DNA from: Microbacterium sp. Leaf288
GTDB taxonomy: Bacteria > Actinomycetota > Actinomycetes > Actinomycetales > Microbacteriaceae
Assembly: GCF_001422925.1 (NCBI RefSeq)
Contig: NZ_LMNI01000012.1
Span: forward strand, 124,345 to 188,344
Direction of reading: 5' to 3'
Length of the DNA stretch: 64,000 nucleotides
Part shown: piece by piece, positions 1 through 7,887 of the stretch
Layout of the letters: every line of letters starts with the position of its first letter
Position numbering within the stretch: the stretch's first letter is position 1
The notes under the pieces: model-generated
Told to the model about the DNA's origin: nothing
What the model saw: only the letters and a program-made list of their open reading frames with translations
The model's database searches: none
Position numbers and translations under genes: made by a program

Positions 1-71
1 CCGTCCTTGACGAGCAGGCGCACGAGCTGAACCGCTTTGTAGGCGGCGATGCCACCGGTGACCCCGACCAC
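1..71 (-). CDS. coaBC: Phosphopantothenoylcysteine decarboxylase / phosphopantothenate-cysteine ligase, N-terminal fragment
   Basis: Only the first codons lie in the window; the gene runs off the left edge. The minus-strand translation reads VGVTGGIAAYKAVQLVRLL, the flavoprotein P-loop-like start typical of the CoaC decarboxylase domain of the bifunctional coenzyme A enzyme. The start is ambiguous. A GTG at 80 lies directly against a GGAGG, while the GTG at 71 sits nine bases downstream of the same Shine-Dalgarno sequence and is preferred. The enzyme would condense 4-phosphopantothenate with cysteine and decarboxylate the product in the cytoplasm. It is divergent from the NRDE gene, 79 bases apart. 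Confidence 0.8.
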   Translation of the reverse strand, partial: MVGVTGGIAAYKAVQLVRLLVKD

Positions 72-150
72 GACGAACACCCTCCGATCTTGGCACGACT
101 GCCCGAACACCCGGCCCACCGGCCGTACGAACCACCCGAGGAGCGCCGCA

Positions 151-867
151 ATGTGCACCGTCGTGATCCGCGTCCCCGAGTCGCCGGACGAACCCACGCG
201 CGTGCTCGCGATCCGCGACGAGGACCCCGAACGGCCGTGGAACCCGCTCGGCCGCTGGTGGCCCGAGGCGCACGACGGCGTCGTCGGCGTGCGCGATGTG
301 CGCGCGGGCGGCGCCTGGCTCGCGGCCGATCCGGCGGCCGGCCGCCTCGCGGTGCTCCTCAACCGCGCAGACGAGTCGACGCGCCCCGAATCCGAGCTCG
401 TCTCGCGCGGCGGCATCGTGCTCGACGCGGTGGCCGGCCGCTCCCCCGCCGGCGAACCACGGACTCACGGGTTCAACCTCGTGGAGGTCGATGGACCGCA
501 GGCCCGCGTGCTCACGTGGGACGGCATCACCCTCCGGGCGACCGAGCTCGAGCCCGGCACGCACATGATCGCCCACGACGACGTCGACGACAGCGGCACA
601 CCCCGCATCGCCCGGTGGCTGGGCGAGTTCCGGGCTACGGAGCCTGCCGTGGACGGACGATGGTGGATGCCGTGGGTCGACGTCCTCGAGCGCTCGGCCG
701 AGCTCGCGCCCACCGACGACGGCGCCATCATCCGCGACAACCGCCCGCTCGGCTACCCCACCCTGTCACTTCTGGCGTGCGTCGCCTCGGTGTCGGCCGA
801 CGACGTCGACGTGCACTACGGCGAGCTGCGCGAGCCCGGCCAGTGGGGCGGCCTCGAACTCATCTAG
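151..867 (+). CDS. NRDE family protein (TANGO2-like)
   Basis: The 238-residue product begins MCTVVIRV and carries an RDED box at residues 22-25. This matches the N-terminal Cys plus Asn-Arg-Asp-Glu signature of the NRDE/TANGO2 family, with the Asn position replaced by Ile-Arg. A second family-like stretch, LLNRADES, follows at about residues 70-77. The fold resembles N-terminal nucleophile hydrolases and Cys2 would be the candidate nucleophile after Met removal, but the biochemical role is not established. The ATG at 151 is chosen because GAGGAG lies upstream; an in-frame ATG at 49 has no such site and would overlap the coaBC start. It is convergent with the short aldehyde dehydrogenase gene and separated from it by a strong hairpin. 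Confidence 0.8.
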   Translation: MCTVVIRVPESPDEPTRVLAIRDEDPERPWNPLGRWWPEAHDGVVGVRDVRAGGAWLAADPAAGRLAVLLNRADESTRPESELVSRGGIVLDAVAGRSPAGEPRTHGFNLVEVDGPQARVLTWDGITLRATELEPGTHMIAHDDVDDSGTPRIARWLGEFRATEPAVDGRWWMPWVDVLERSAELAPTDDGAIIRDNRPLGYPTLSLLACVASVSADDVDVHYGELREPGQWGGLELI

Positions 868-889
868 GCGGCGCCTCGGCGTCCGACGC

Positions 890-1012
890 GCTGATCCGCT
901 CGTACGCAACCGCGGATCCGCTCCTGCGGACGGACGGGCCGACACGCCGCTTCCGGGCTGTGCCGACCGGCGTGTCACACACAGCGTCCGCACGTGCGGA
1001 TCCGATTCTGCG
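890..1012. repeat. Three degenerate copies of a GCNGATCCGNTNNTNCG motif
   Basis: Related 17-base segments occur at 890-906, 912-928 and 996-1012. The second and third copies differ at two of 17 positions. The stretch contains no plausible gene and lies between the stop of the NRDE gene and the terminator hairpin. Function unknown. Confidence 0.45.
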
Positions 1013-1043
1013 AGCGGACGGGGATCGCCCGAGACCGGATGGC

Positions 1044-1097
1044 ACGACGGAGCGGGACGGATGCCTCGGCCCGAGGCATCCGTCCCGCTCCCGTCGT
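1044..1097. terminator. Bidirectional terminator hairpin between convergent genes
   Basis: A perfect 20-bp inverted repeat has arms 1050-1069 and 1071-1090. After one bulged base the pairing extends to about 1044/1097. It lies between the convergent NRDE and aldehyde dehydrogenase genes, as expected for a shared terminator. There is no T run, which is common for actinobacterial terminators. Confidence 0.75.
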
Positions 1098-1113
1098 CGG
1101 CCGTCCCGCGCCG

Positions 1114-1977
1114 TTACACCAGGCTCTTCGGGTGCCAGACGGTCTTGGTCTCGGTGAACGCGGTGATGCGGGCGAGGCTCGGGGCCGCAGCATCCGTTCC
1201 GTTCTCGGGAGGGAGCACGCGCGTCAGCGTCTCGGCCGCGGCGATCTGGAGGTCGATCCAGTCGAGGTCGCCGGCGCCGACGAGGTCGAGCGCGTGCACA
1301 TCGGGGTGCGACGCGAGCCACGGCGCGATCTCGGCGGGTGAGCCGGTGAGCACATTCACGACTCCCCCGGGCACGTCGCTCGTCGCCAGCACCTCGGCGA
1401 GGGAGATCGCCGACAGCGGGTAGCGCTGCGACGCCACCACGACGACCGAGTTGCCGGTCACGAGCGCGGGCGCGATGGCCGACACGAGACCGACGAGAGC
1501 CGTGTCCTGCGGGGCGATGACGCCCACGACCCCGGTCGGCTCGGGCACCGAGATGTTGAAGTACGGACCGGCGACGGGGTTGCCGTTGCCGGCGACCTGG
1601 CCGAACTTGTCGCACCAGCCGGCGTACCAGACCCAGCGATCGATCGACTCGTCGACCTCGGCTGCGGCGACCGCGGCAGAGACGCCCGTCTGCTGCACGA
1701 TCTCGTCCACGAACTGCGCCCGACGACCCTCGAGGATCTCGGCGACACGGTAGAGGACCTGACCGCGGTTGTACGCGGTGGCGCCCGACCAGCCCTTCAC
1801 GGCGCCGCGCGCCGAGACGACGGCATCCCGTGCGTCCTTGCGGGAGGCGAGCGCGGCGTTCGCGAGGAAGTCGCCCTTCGGCGTCGCCACCTCGTACGTG
1901 CGGCCCGATTCGCTGCGCGGGAAGGCGCCTCCGATGTAGAGCTTGTACGTCTTGGGAACGGTCAGTCGCTTGCTCAT
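1114..1977 (-). CDS. Half-length aldehyde dehydrogenase family protein without catalytic cysteine
   Basis: The 287-residue protein aligns with the NAD-binding N-terminal half of aldehyde dehydrogenases: IGGAFPRSESGRTYEV near the start, the NAD-region counterpart at GVVGVIAPQDTALVGLV, and TGNSVVVVASQ. It stops before the region that would hold the catalytic GQxC motif and ends with an unrelated short tail. Full-length enzymes are near 480-500 residues. Its ATG overlaps the TGA of the preceding full-length dehydrogenase by four bases (ATGA), so translation is probably coupled. The place at the end of the deoC operon suggests a non-catalytic partner of that enzyme. A decayed paralogue is the alternative, but the frame is intact and codon use matches the neighbours. 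Confidence 0.85.
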   Translation of the reverse strand: MSKRLTVPKTYKLYIGGAFPRSESGRTYEVATPKGDFLANAALASRKDARDAVVSARGAVKGWSGATAYNRGQVLYRVAEILEGRRAQFVDEIVQQTGVSAAVAAAEVDESIDRWVWYAGWCDKFGQVAGNGNPVAGPYFNISVPEPTGVVGVIAPQDTALVGLVSAIAPALVTGNSVVVVASQRYPLSAISLAEVLATSDVPGGVVNVLTGSPAEIAPWLASHPDVHALDLVGAGDLDWIDLQIAAAETLTRVLPPENGTDAAAPSLARITAFTETKTVWHPKSLV

Positions 1978-3470
1978 GCCGAGACCTCCTTCTTCGAACG
2001 GCCGGCTTCGACGCGACGCGCAGCATCGCCGGCCGAGGCTCCCTTGAGGTACGCGGCGAGTCCGTGGCGGCCGCCCTCGCGGCCGTAGCCGGACTCCTTG
2101 TAGCCGCCGAACGGCGACGACGGGTCGAACCGGTTGAACGTGTTCGCCCAGACGACGCCCGCGCGCAGCTTGTCGGCGACCGCGAGGATGCGCGACCCCT
2201 TCTCGGTCCACACGCCCGCAGACAGTCCGTAGGGCGTGTTGTTCGCCTTCGCGATCGCTTCGTCGGGCGTGCGGAAGGTCAGCACCGACAGCACGGGACC
2301 GAAGATCTCGTCGCGCGCGATGCGGTGGCTCGACTGCACGTTCGTGAAGATGGTCGGCGCGAACCAGAAGCCCTTGTCGGGGATCACGCAGTCGGCCGTC
2401 CAGCGCTCGGCACCCTCCTCGTCGCCGATGCGAGACAGCTCCCGCACGCGATTGAGCTGCTCGAGCGAGTTGATCGCACCGATGTCGGTGTTCTTGTCGA
2501 GCGGGTCGCCGAGACGCAGCGTCGACAGGCGCGCCTTGAGCCGGTCGACGACCTCGTCGTGGATCGACTCCTGCACCACGAGTCGGCTGCCTGCGCAGCA
2601 CACCTGACCCTGATTGAAGAAGATCCCCGTGACGATGCCGTCGATGGCCTGCTCGATCGGCGCGTCCTCGAAGATGATGTTCGCGGCCTTGCCGCCGAGC
2701 TCGAGCGTCACCTTCTTGTCGGTGCCGGCGACGGCCTTGGCGATCTCCCGGCCGACGGCGGTGGATCCCGTGAAGGCCACCTTGTCGATGCCCGGATGCC
2801 GCACCAGAGCGGCCCCGGTCGCGCCGGCGCCCGTCACGATGTTGACGACGCCCGGCGGAAGGTCGGCCTGCTGCAGGATCTCGGCGAACAGGAGCGCGGT
2901 GAGCGGCGTCGTCTCGGCGGGCTTGAGCACGACCGTGTTGCCGGCCGCGAGCGCCGGGGCGATCTTCCACGCGAGCATCAGCAGCGGGAAGTTCCAGGGG
3001 ATCACCTGGCCGGCGACGCCGAGGGGCTTCGGGTCCGAGCCCAGGCCCGCGTAGTCGAGCTTGTCCGCCCAGCCGGCGTAGTAGAAGAACCAGGCGGCCA
3101 CCAGCGGAACGTCGACGTCGCGGCTCTCCTTGATCGGCTTTCCGTTGTCAAGGCTCTCCGCGACGGCGAGCTCGCGTGCCCGCTCCTGGACGAGGCGCGC
3201 GATGCGGAACAGGTACTTGCCGCGGTCACGCCCGCTCATCTTCGACCACGTCTTGTCGTAGGCGCGGCGCGCGGCGGCGACGGCGGCGTCGACATCCGCT
3301 TCGTTCGCCGTGGCGATGGTGGCGATGTGCTTCTCGTCGGCGGGCGAGATCGTGACGAACGGCTCGCCCGATCCTGCGCGGAAGTCGCCGTCGATGAACA
3401 GCCCGTACTCATCGCGCAGATTCAGGATGGCGCGGGACTCGGGCGCCGGTGCGTACTCGAGGAAACTCAT
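1974..3470 (-). CDS. Aldehyde dehydrogenase family protein (deo operon)
   Basis: The 498-residue protein is a complete NAD(P)-dependent aldehyde dehydrogenase. Visible landmarks are PWNFP with Asn160, KPAE at about 183-186, FTGSTAVG at 233-240, the general base in LELGGK (Glu257) and the nucleophile in GQVCCAG (Cys291). It should oxidise the acetaldehyde released by DeoC to acetate or a related acid in the cytosol. It starts 15 bases after the deoC stop and overlaps the next gene by ATGA, placing it in the middle of the deoR-deoC-ald-ald transcription unit. Substrate specificity is inferred from context only. Confidence 0.92.
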   Translation of the reverse strand: MSFLEYAPAPESRAILNLRDEYGLFIDGDFRAGSGEPFVTISPADEKHIATIATANEADVDAAVAAARRAYDKTWSKMSGRDRGKYLFRIARLVQERARELAVAESLDNGKPIKESRDVDVPLVAAWFFYYAGWADKLDYAGLGSDPKPLGVAGQVIPWNFPLLMLAWKIAPALAAGNTVVLKPAETTPLTALLFAEILQQADLPPGVVNIVTGAGATGAALVRHPGIDKVAFTGSTAVGREIAKAVAGTDKKVTLELGGKAANIIFEDAPIEQAIDGIVTGIFFNQGQVCCAGSRLVVQESIHDEVVDRLKARLSTLRLGDPLDKNTDIGAINSLEQLNRVRELSRIGDEEGAERWTADCVIPDKGFWFAPTIFTNVQSSHRIARDEIFGPVLSVLTFRTPDEAIAKANNTPYGLSAGVWTEKGSRILAVADKLRAGVVWANTFNRFDPSSPFGGYKESGYGREGGRHGLAAYLKGASAGDAARRVEAGRSKKEVSA

Positions 3471-3484
3471 GTCTTCTTCCCGGT

Positions 3485-4492
3485 TCAGTCGATGGTCACG
3501 TAGTCGGCGCCGGAGTAGTGCCCGGTCTTCAGCTTCTGCCGCTGCAGGAGCACGTCGTTGAGGAGGCTGGATGCCCCGTACCGGAAGAGGTGCGGCTGCA
3601 GCCACTCCTCGCCGGCGATCTCGGCGACGGTGACGAGGTACTTGATGGCGTCCTTCGACGTGCGGATGCCGCCGGCCGGCTTCACACCGACCTTCTCGCC
3701 GGTGGCCCGGTACCAGTCGCGCACGACCTCCAGCATGAGGAGGGTCGTCGGCAGCGTCGCCGCGGGCTGCACCTTTCCGGTCGACGTCTTGATGAAGTCG
3801 CCGCCGGCGAGGATCGCCAGCCACGATGCGCGCTTGATGTTGTCGTAGGTGGTGAGCTCGCCGGTCTCGAGGATCACCTTGAGCGACGCGTACGTGCCGT
3901 CCTCGCGGCGGCAGGCCTGCTTGACGCGCGCGATCTGATCGAACACGAGACCGTAGCGGCCGGCGAGGAACGCCCCGCGGTCGATGACCATGTCGATCTC
4001 GTCGGCGCCGTGGGCGACCGCCTCCGCGGTGTCGGCCAGCTTGATCTCGAGCGACGCGCGGCCGCTCGGGAACGCCGTGGCGACGGCGGCCACACTCACT
4101 CCCCCGTCGTCGGGGTCTCCGTGCGCGGCGCCCAGCGCCTCGACGGCGTAGGGCACCATGTCGCCGTACACGCACACGGCCGCCACGCGGGGACAGGTCG
4201 GGTCGGAGGCATCCGGATTCAGCGCCTTCGCCACGAGCGAGCGCACCTTGCCGGGCGTGTCGGCGCCCTCGAGCGTGGTGAGGTCGATCAGCTCGATGAT
4301 CTTGTCGAGCGCCCACGCCTTCGACGTCGTCTTGATGGAGCGGGTGCCGAGATCCCCGGCGCGCTGCTCGAGCCCGACGGCGTCGACGCCCGGGAGCCCG
4401 TGGAGGTAACGCCGCAGTGTCGTGTCGTCGGGCTGCCCGCCGAGCAGCTCGACGGCCCTCTCGGGCAGCGTCACGATGGAGGTGCCTGACAT
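3485..4492 (-). CDS. deoC: Deoxyribose-phosphate aldolase
   Basis: The 335-residue enzyme cleaves 2-deoxy-D-ribose 5-phosphate into glyceraldehyde 3-phosphate and acetaldehyde. The Schiff-base lysine lies in FIKTSTGK (Lys235) and the second catalytic lysine in VKPAGGIRT (Lys271). DEIDMVID at 164-171 supplies the conserved acidic residue. The N-terminal extension of about 60 residues is longer than in the E. coli enzyme and resembles the longer actinobacterial and animal form. It lies 52 bases downstream of the SorC-type regulator and 15 upstream of an aldehyde dehydrogenase, so the operon catabolises deoxynucleosides. Confidence 0.95.
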   Translation of the reverse strand: MSGTSIVTLPERAVELLGGQPDDTTLRRYLHGLPGVDAVGLEQRAGDLGTRSIKTTSKAWALDKIIELIDLTTLEGADTPGKVRSLVAKALNPDASDPTCPRVAAVCVYGDMVPYAVEALGAAHGDPDDGGVSVAAVATAFPSGRASLEIKLADTAEAVAHGADEIDMVIDRGAFLAGRYGLVFDQIARVKQACRREDGTYASLKVILETGELTTYDNIKRASWLAILAGGDFIKTSTGKVQPAATLPTTLLMLEVVRDWYRATGEKVGVKPAGGIRTSKDAIKYLVTVAEIAGEEWLQPHLFRYGASSLLNDVLLQRQKLKTGHYSGADYVTID

Positions 4493-4544
4493 GTCATGAC
4501 CTGGCTTTCGTTGGGGTCGAGAGATGGGATGCTGACGCCGACGT

Positions 4545-5489
4545 TCACCCGTCGAGCAGGTGCTGCGCAGTGGATTCGTCGGTGACGAGCACGGTGCACA
4601 GCCCGGACGCCACCACCGCGGAAGCGATCGCGCGTTTGGGCGCGCCGGCGATCGCGGCGATCGCGCTGTCGGCACGGCGCAGATCGTCGAGCGAGAGGCC
4701 GACCGTGCGGGCATCGAGATCGGCGTCGACGATGCGTCCGCCGGCGTCGATGTACCGCCCCACGACGTCGCCGACGGCGCCCGCCGCGACGAGTCGATCG
4801 ATTTCGGGCGTCGTGAGGTAGCCGCTGTCGACGTGGACGGAGCCGTGGTCGGCGGCGCCCGCGCTGAACAGGTACGCGTTCGCCGAGCGCGCGGCGTCGA
4901 GCACTCGGGCCACGACGCGGTCGGCCTCGATGGCCTCCTTCGTCGCCCGCTGCTCGAGGATCGCGGGACTCGGCAGCAGCGCCGCCGTGCCCCCGCCCTT
5001 CTGAGCGATGCTGACTGCGGTCGCCGCCGCGGTGCCGGGACGCTGACTCATGCTGACGCCGCCGTTGATCTGCACGACGTCGGTGGCCTGCGACCAGCCG
5101 TCGCGCAGGTGGTGTGCGATGTCGGAGAGGGTGCGCCCCCAGCTGACGCCGAGCACGCGTGGGCTCGGCCGGAGGCCGGTGAGGTGGTCGGCGGCCGCCT
5201 GGGCGACCCGCTGCTGGAGCTCGTCCTCGCTGCGGACGCCCGCGCGCGAGACCACGACGGCGTCGGCCAGGCCGCGCTCCTCGCGGAGGCGCCGCTCCAG
5301 CTGCGGACGGCGCGCGCGGGAGTGGAGGATCTCGATGCGGACGAAGCCCTCGTCCTTCGCCTGGGTGAGCAGGCGCCCGACCTTCCAGCGCGTGATCTGG
5401 AGATTGCGGCCGATCTCCTCCTGCGTGAGGTTCTCCTCGTAGTAGAGCTCGGCCGCGCGGATCGAGAGAAGTTCGTCGACGGCGTCCAC
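4545..5489 (-). CDS. SorC/DeoR-type sugar-binding transcriptional regulator of the deo operon
   Basis: The 314-residue protein has an N-terminal helix-turn-helix (LYYEENLTQEEIGRNLQIT and WKVGRLL, residues about 13-38) followed by a SorC-type phosphosugar-binding domain with VLGVSWGRTL and QINGGVSMS. This is the architecture of Bacillus DeoR, which senses deoxyribose 5-phosphate. The GTG at 5489 is preferred because AAGGAGGA lies just upstream and conserved sequence begins there. It is the first gene of the deo operon. The cluster of palindromes immediately upstream (5548-5581) implies autoregulation. Effector and repression are inferred from the family and the neighbours. Confidence 0.85.
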   Translation of the reverse strand: MDAVDELLSIRAAELYYEENLTQEEIGRNLQITRWKVGRLLTQAKDEGFVRIEILHSRARRPQLERRLREERGLADAVVVSRAGVRSEDELQQRVAQAAADHLTGLRPSPRVLGVSWGRTLSDIAHHLRDGWSQATDVVQINGGVSMSQRPGTAAATAVSIAQKGGGTAALLPSPAILEQRATKEAIEADRVVARVLDAARSANAYLFSAGAADHGSVHVDSGYLTTPEIDRLVAAGAVGDVVGRYIDAGGRIVDADLDARTVGLSLDDLRRADSAIAAIAGAPKRAIASAVVASGLCTVLVTDESTAQHLLDG

Positions 5490-5547
5490 GGTCCTCCTTC
5501 CGTCGTCTTCTCCAGGCTGACACAGACCGCGGGCGGTCGCCAACATC

Positions 5548-5581
5548 TGAACAAACTTTGCTCACATGAGCACGATGCTCA
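5548..5581. promoter_or_regulatory. Putative operator cluster for the SorC/DeoR regulator
   Basis: Three overlapping inverted repeats share the half-site TGAGCA/TGCTCA. They are TGAACAAACTTTGCTCA (5548-5564, one mismatch), TGCTCACATGAGCA (5559-5572, perfect) and TGAGCACGATGCTCA (5567-5581, perfect). They begin about 60 bases upstream of the regulator start. The first resembles the TTGAACAAAATTTCAA-like operator of Bacillus DeoR. Confidence 0.65.
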
Positions 5582-5584
5582 GGA

Positions 5585-5977
5585 TCAAGAGGCGGGACGG
5601 ATGCCTCCACCGCCCGTCGACGCCGGCGGCGCGGCGGTGACCTTCGCGTGCCGCAGCAGGACGAAGACGCCGATCCCCACGACCACGACGAACGCGATCG
5701 ACAGCGTCGTGAACGCGAACCAGTTGTCATCGAGCGCCAGAACTATGGCCGCCGACACGACCGCGATCGCGGCCGCGATGAGCTTCGACGCGAACTTCAT
5801 GCCGATGCCCGGTGTCAGCCGCCCTGCCGGCGAGTCGCCGCGCGCGAGGATGAGATCAGCGAACGCGTCGAGGGTCGCCAGCAGCGAGGCGGAGTACGCG
5901 ACCGCGCACCCCAGCGCACCCCACAGGTTGGGGGAATCAGCGGCACCGGCGGCCGCCAGCAGGTCCAGCGCGTGCAC
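5585..5977 (-). CDS. Small membrane protein of unknown function
   Basis: The 130-residue product has a soluble or weakly hydrophobic N-terminal half (about 1-55), then two predicted membrane helices (about 64-82 and 87-108) and a Gly/Ala/Pro-rich tail. I recognise no family. The GTG start is supported by a leaderless arrangement: TACGAT at 5984-5989 is exactly six bases before it. It lies between the deo control region and ribF, 85 bases from the ribF stop, and the convincing start signal argues for a real gene. Confidence 0.6.
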   Translation of the reverse strand: MHALDLLAAAGAADSPNLWGALGCAVAYSASLLATLDAFADLILARGDSPAGRLTPGIGMKFASKLIAAAIAVVSAAIVLALDDNWFAFTTLSIAFVVVVGIGVFVLLRHAKVTAAPPASTGGGGIRPAS

Positions 5978-5983
5978 GCCTCG

Positions 5984-5989
5984 ATCGTA
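5984..5989 (-). promoter_or_regulatory. -10 element (TACGAT) for leaderless start at 5977
   Basis: TACGAT followed by six bases and the GTG start, placing the transcription start on or next to the start codon. Confidence 0.5.
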
Positions 5990-6062
5990 GGGGCGAGCGG
6001 GTGCGCCGGTCTACGGGTCGAGGAAGGCGCCGGCGAACGGACGGATGCCGCGGCCCGGCGCG

Positions 6063-7034
6063 TCAGGCCAGTTGGCGCCGCACCCGCACGATGTCGTCGC
6101 CCATCTGCGCGATGAGCGGCTCGATCCCCTCGAACGCGACCATCCCCCGGACCCGCGACACGAACTCGATCTCGACGATGTGTCCGTAGAGGTCGAGGTC
6201 GGTCTCGTCGAGCACGTACGCCTCGACCTGGCGGACGGTCACATCGTCGAAGGTGGGGTTCGTTCCGATGCTGATCGCCGCCGGATACCGCACGCTGCTG
6301 CGCGGCTCGGACGCCCCGGCCCGAGGCATCCCCTCGTCCACCAGCCATCCTGCGTAGACGCCCTCGGCGGGCACGAACCCCTCGAGGTCGGCCGAGAGGT
6401 TCGCGGTCGGGAAGCCGAGCTCACGTCCGCGCTTGAGTCCGTGGACGACTTCGCCGCGCACGGAGTGAGGGCGACCGAGCAGACGCGTCGCGCCGGCGAC
6501 GTCGCCGGTGTCGAGCAGTTCGCGCACCCATGTCGACGAGACGCGGCGGCCGGCGTCGATGGCGCGCACGTCGTCGACGACGTCGACCTCGAAGCCGAAC
6601 TCGGGTCCGAGTTCGCGCAGCAGCTCGGGGTTTCCGGCGCCGCCGCGGCCGAATCGGAAGTCCGCGCCGACCATCACGATCCGCACGCCGAGGGCGCCCA
6701 CGAGCACGTGCTCGACGAACTCGCGTGCGCTCAGGTCCGCGAGCGCGCGATCGAACGTGAGCATGAGCGTCGCGTCGACGCCGGCGTCCGCCAGCAGACG
6801 GAGCTTCTGCTCCACGCCCACCAGGCTGTCGGGGCAGATCTCGGGGCGCAGGAGCGCCAGCGGGTTGCGGTCGAACGTCACCGCGACGACGCGCGCACCG
6901 GAGGCGGCAGCATCCACCCGCGCCCGGTCGATGACCGCGCGGTGCCCCGAGTGCACGCCGTCGAACTTGCCGATCGCGACGACGGAGGGGCCGAAGCCCG
7001 CGGGCACCTCACTCGGATCGCGGAAGACGATCAC
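6063..7034 (-). CDS. ribF: Bifunctional riboflavin kinase / FAD synthetase
   Basis: The 323-residue enzyme phosphorylates riboflavin to FMN and adenylylates FMN to FAD. The N-terminal adenylyltransferase domain shows GKFDGVHSGHR (about residues 21-31) and STWVRELL. The C-terminal flavokinase domain shows GFPTANL and the distal catalytic region around YGHIVEIEFV. The GTG start overlaps the stop of the upstream membrane-protein gene by GTGA, indicating translational coupling. Riboflavin kinase following truB at the end of the nusA-infB cluster is the usual actinobacterial order, here with two small membrane proteins between them. Confidence 0.95.
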   Translation of the reverse strand: MIVFRDPSEVPAGFGPSVVAIGKFDGVHSGHRAVIDRARVDAAASGARVVAVTFDRNPLALLRPEICPDSLVGVEQKLRLLADAGVDATLMLTFDRALADLSAREFVEHVLVGALGVRIVMVGADFRFGRGGAGNPELLRELGPEFGFEVDVVDDVRAIDAGRRVSSTWVRELLDTGDVAGATRLLGRPHSVRGEVVHGLKRGRELGFPTANLSADLEGFVPAEGVYAGWLVDEGMPRAGASEPRSSVRYPAAISIGTNPTFDDVTVRQVEAYVLDETDLDLYGHIVEIEFVSRVRGMVAFEGIEPLIAQMGDDIVRVRRQLA

Positions 7035-7477
7035 GAGGCGACCGCCGCGGGTGCGGAGGTGAGCACCTCGGCCGCGGGGTGGTGCGTCGCGAGCCACCAG
7101 ATGCCGAGGAACGGCAGCACGAGCGGGACGAACAGGTAGCCCATGCCGAACCACGACCACACCGTCGGGTGGGCGAAGAGCTCCGGCATGACGAGGCTCA
7201 GCGTTCCGATGACCAGTACTCCGACGAGCTCGAACACGATCGCCACCCACGCCACGACATACCAGCCGCGGCGGCCGGCGAAGATCAGGGCGAGCGTCGC
7301 GACGATGTAGACGACCGCGGAGAGCGCCGACAGCGTGTAGGCGACCGGTGCTTCGTCGAAACGCTCGACGATCTGCACGAAGGACCGACCGGTGGCGCCG
7401 AGGGCCATGATCGCGTAGACGATCACGAGCACGCGGCCGATGCCGGTCATGCGGGGGCGAGCGGGTGTGGTCGACAT
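7031..7477 (-). CDS. Four-helix membrane protein of unknown function
   Basis: The 148-residue protein has four strongly hydrophobic stretches (about 11-30, 45-68, 74-98 and 105-128), positive residues at the N terminus and an Ala-rich tail. I do not recognise a named family. Its stop overlaps the ribF start by four bases, so it is translated together with ribF. TAAACT at 7487-7492, nine bases from the ATG, is a plausible -10 element giving a leader of only a few bases. Confidence 0.7.
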   Translation of the reverse strand: MSTTPARPRMTGIGRVLVIVYAIMALGATGRSFVQIVERFDEAPVAYTLSALSAVVYIVATLALIFAGRRGWYVVAWVAIVFELVGVLVIGTLSLVMPELFAHPTVWSWFGMGYLFVPLVLPFLGIWWLATHHPAAEVLTSAPAAVAS

Positions 7478-7486
7478 AACCAGACG

Positions 7487-7492
7487 AGTTTA
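7487..7492 (-). promoter_or_regulatory. -10 element (TAAACT) upstream of the membrane protein-ribF pair
   Basis: TAAACT lies nine bases from the ATG at 7477. It would start a nearly leaderless mRNA carrying ribF downstream. Confidence 0.45.
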
Positions 7493-7518
7493 GTTCTTGT
7501 CGCCGGGGCCGCGGCTTC

Positions 7519-7887
7519 TCAGGCCACCTGGACGGTCCAGATGACGTACATGCGCCACACCATGACCGCGATCGACAGGGCGGCGATGCCCATGATCACC
7601 GTGCTCCAGCGGCTGCGCTCGAGGAGCGCCCACGCGACGGCGGCGAACGGCAGCAGCACCGCCGACACGAGATAGACCCAGAACTCGAGCAGGCTCCCCG
7701 ACGGCGGATTGCCCGCGAGCGGCGCGACGATCGCGATCACGACCTGCACCAGCAGCAGCAGTTCGACGAGCGCCAGCGAGCCGACCGTCCAGTCGCTGGG
7801 CCGACGACCTGCGAGGCCGGCGATCACGCAGAACAGCCCGGCAGCGACGGCGACGGCGACCTGCGCGATCGTGAACCACAGGATCAT
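7519..7887 (-). CDS. Small membrane protein coupled to truB
   Basis: The 122-residue protein is hydrophobic along almost its whole length, with four predicted helices (about 3-25, 37-55, 65-88 and 94-118). No catalytic motif is visible. The start ATG overlaps the truB stop by ATGA, so it is probably translated from the truB message. Family unknown to me. Confidence 0.7.
   Translation of the reverse strand: MILWFTIAQVAVAVAAGLFCVIAGLAGRRPSDWTVGSLALVELLLLVQVVIAIVAPLAGNPPSGSLLEFWVYLVSAVLLPFAAVAWALLERSRWSTVIMGIAALSIAVMVWRMYVIWTVQVA

Noticed and set aside
6063-7500. FMN riboswitch controlling ribF
   Set aside because: ribF is translationally coupled to the upstream gene, and the leader before that gene is only a few bases long.
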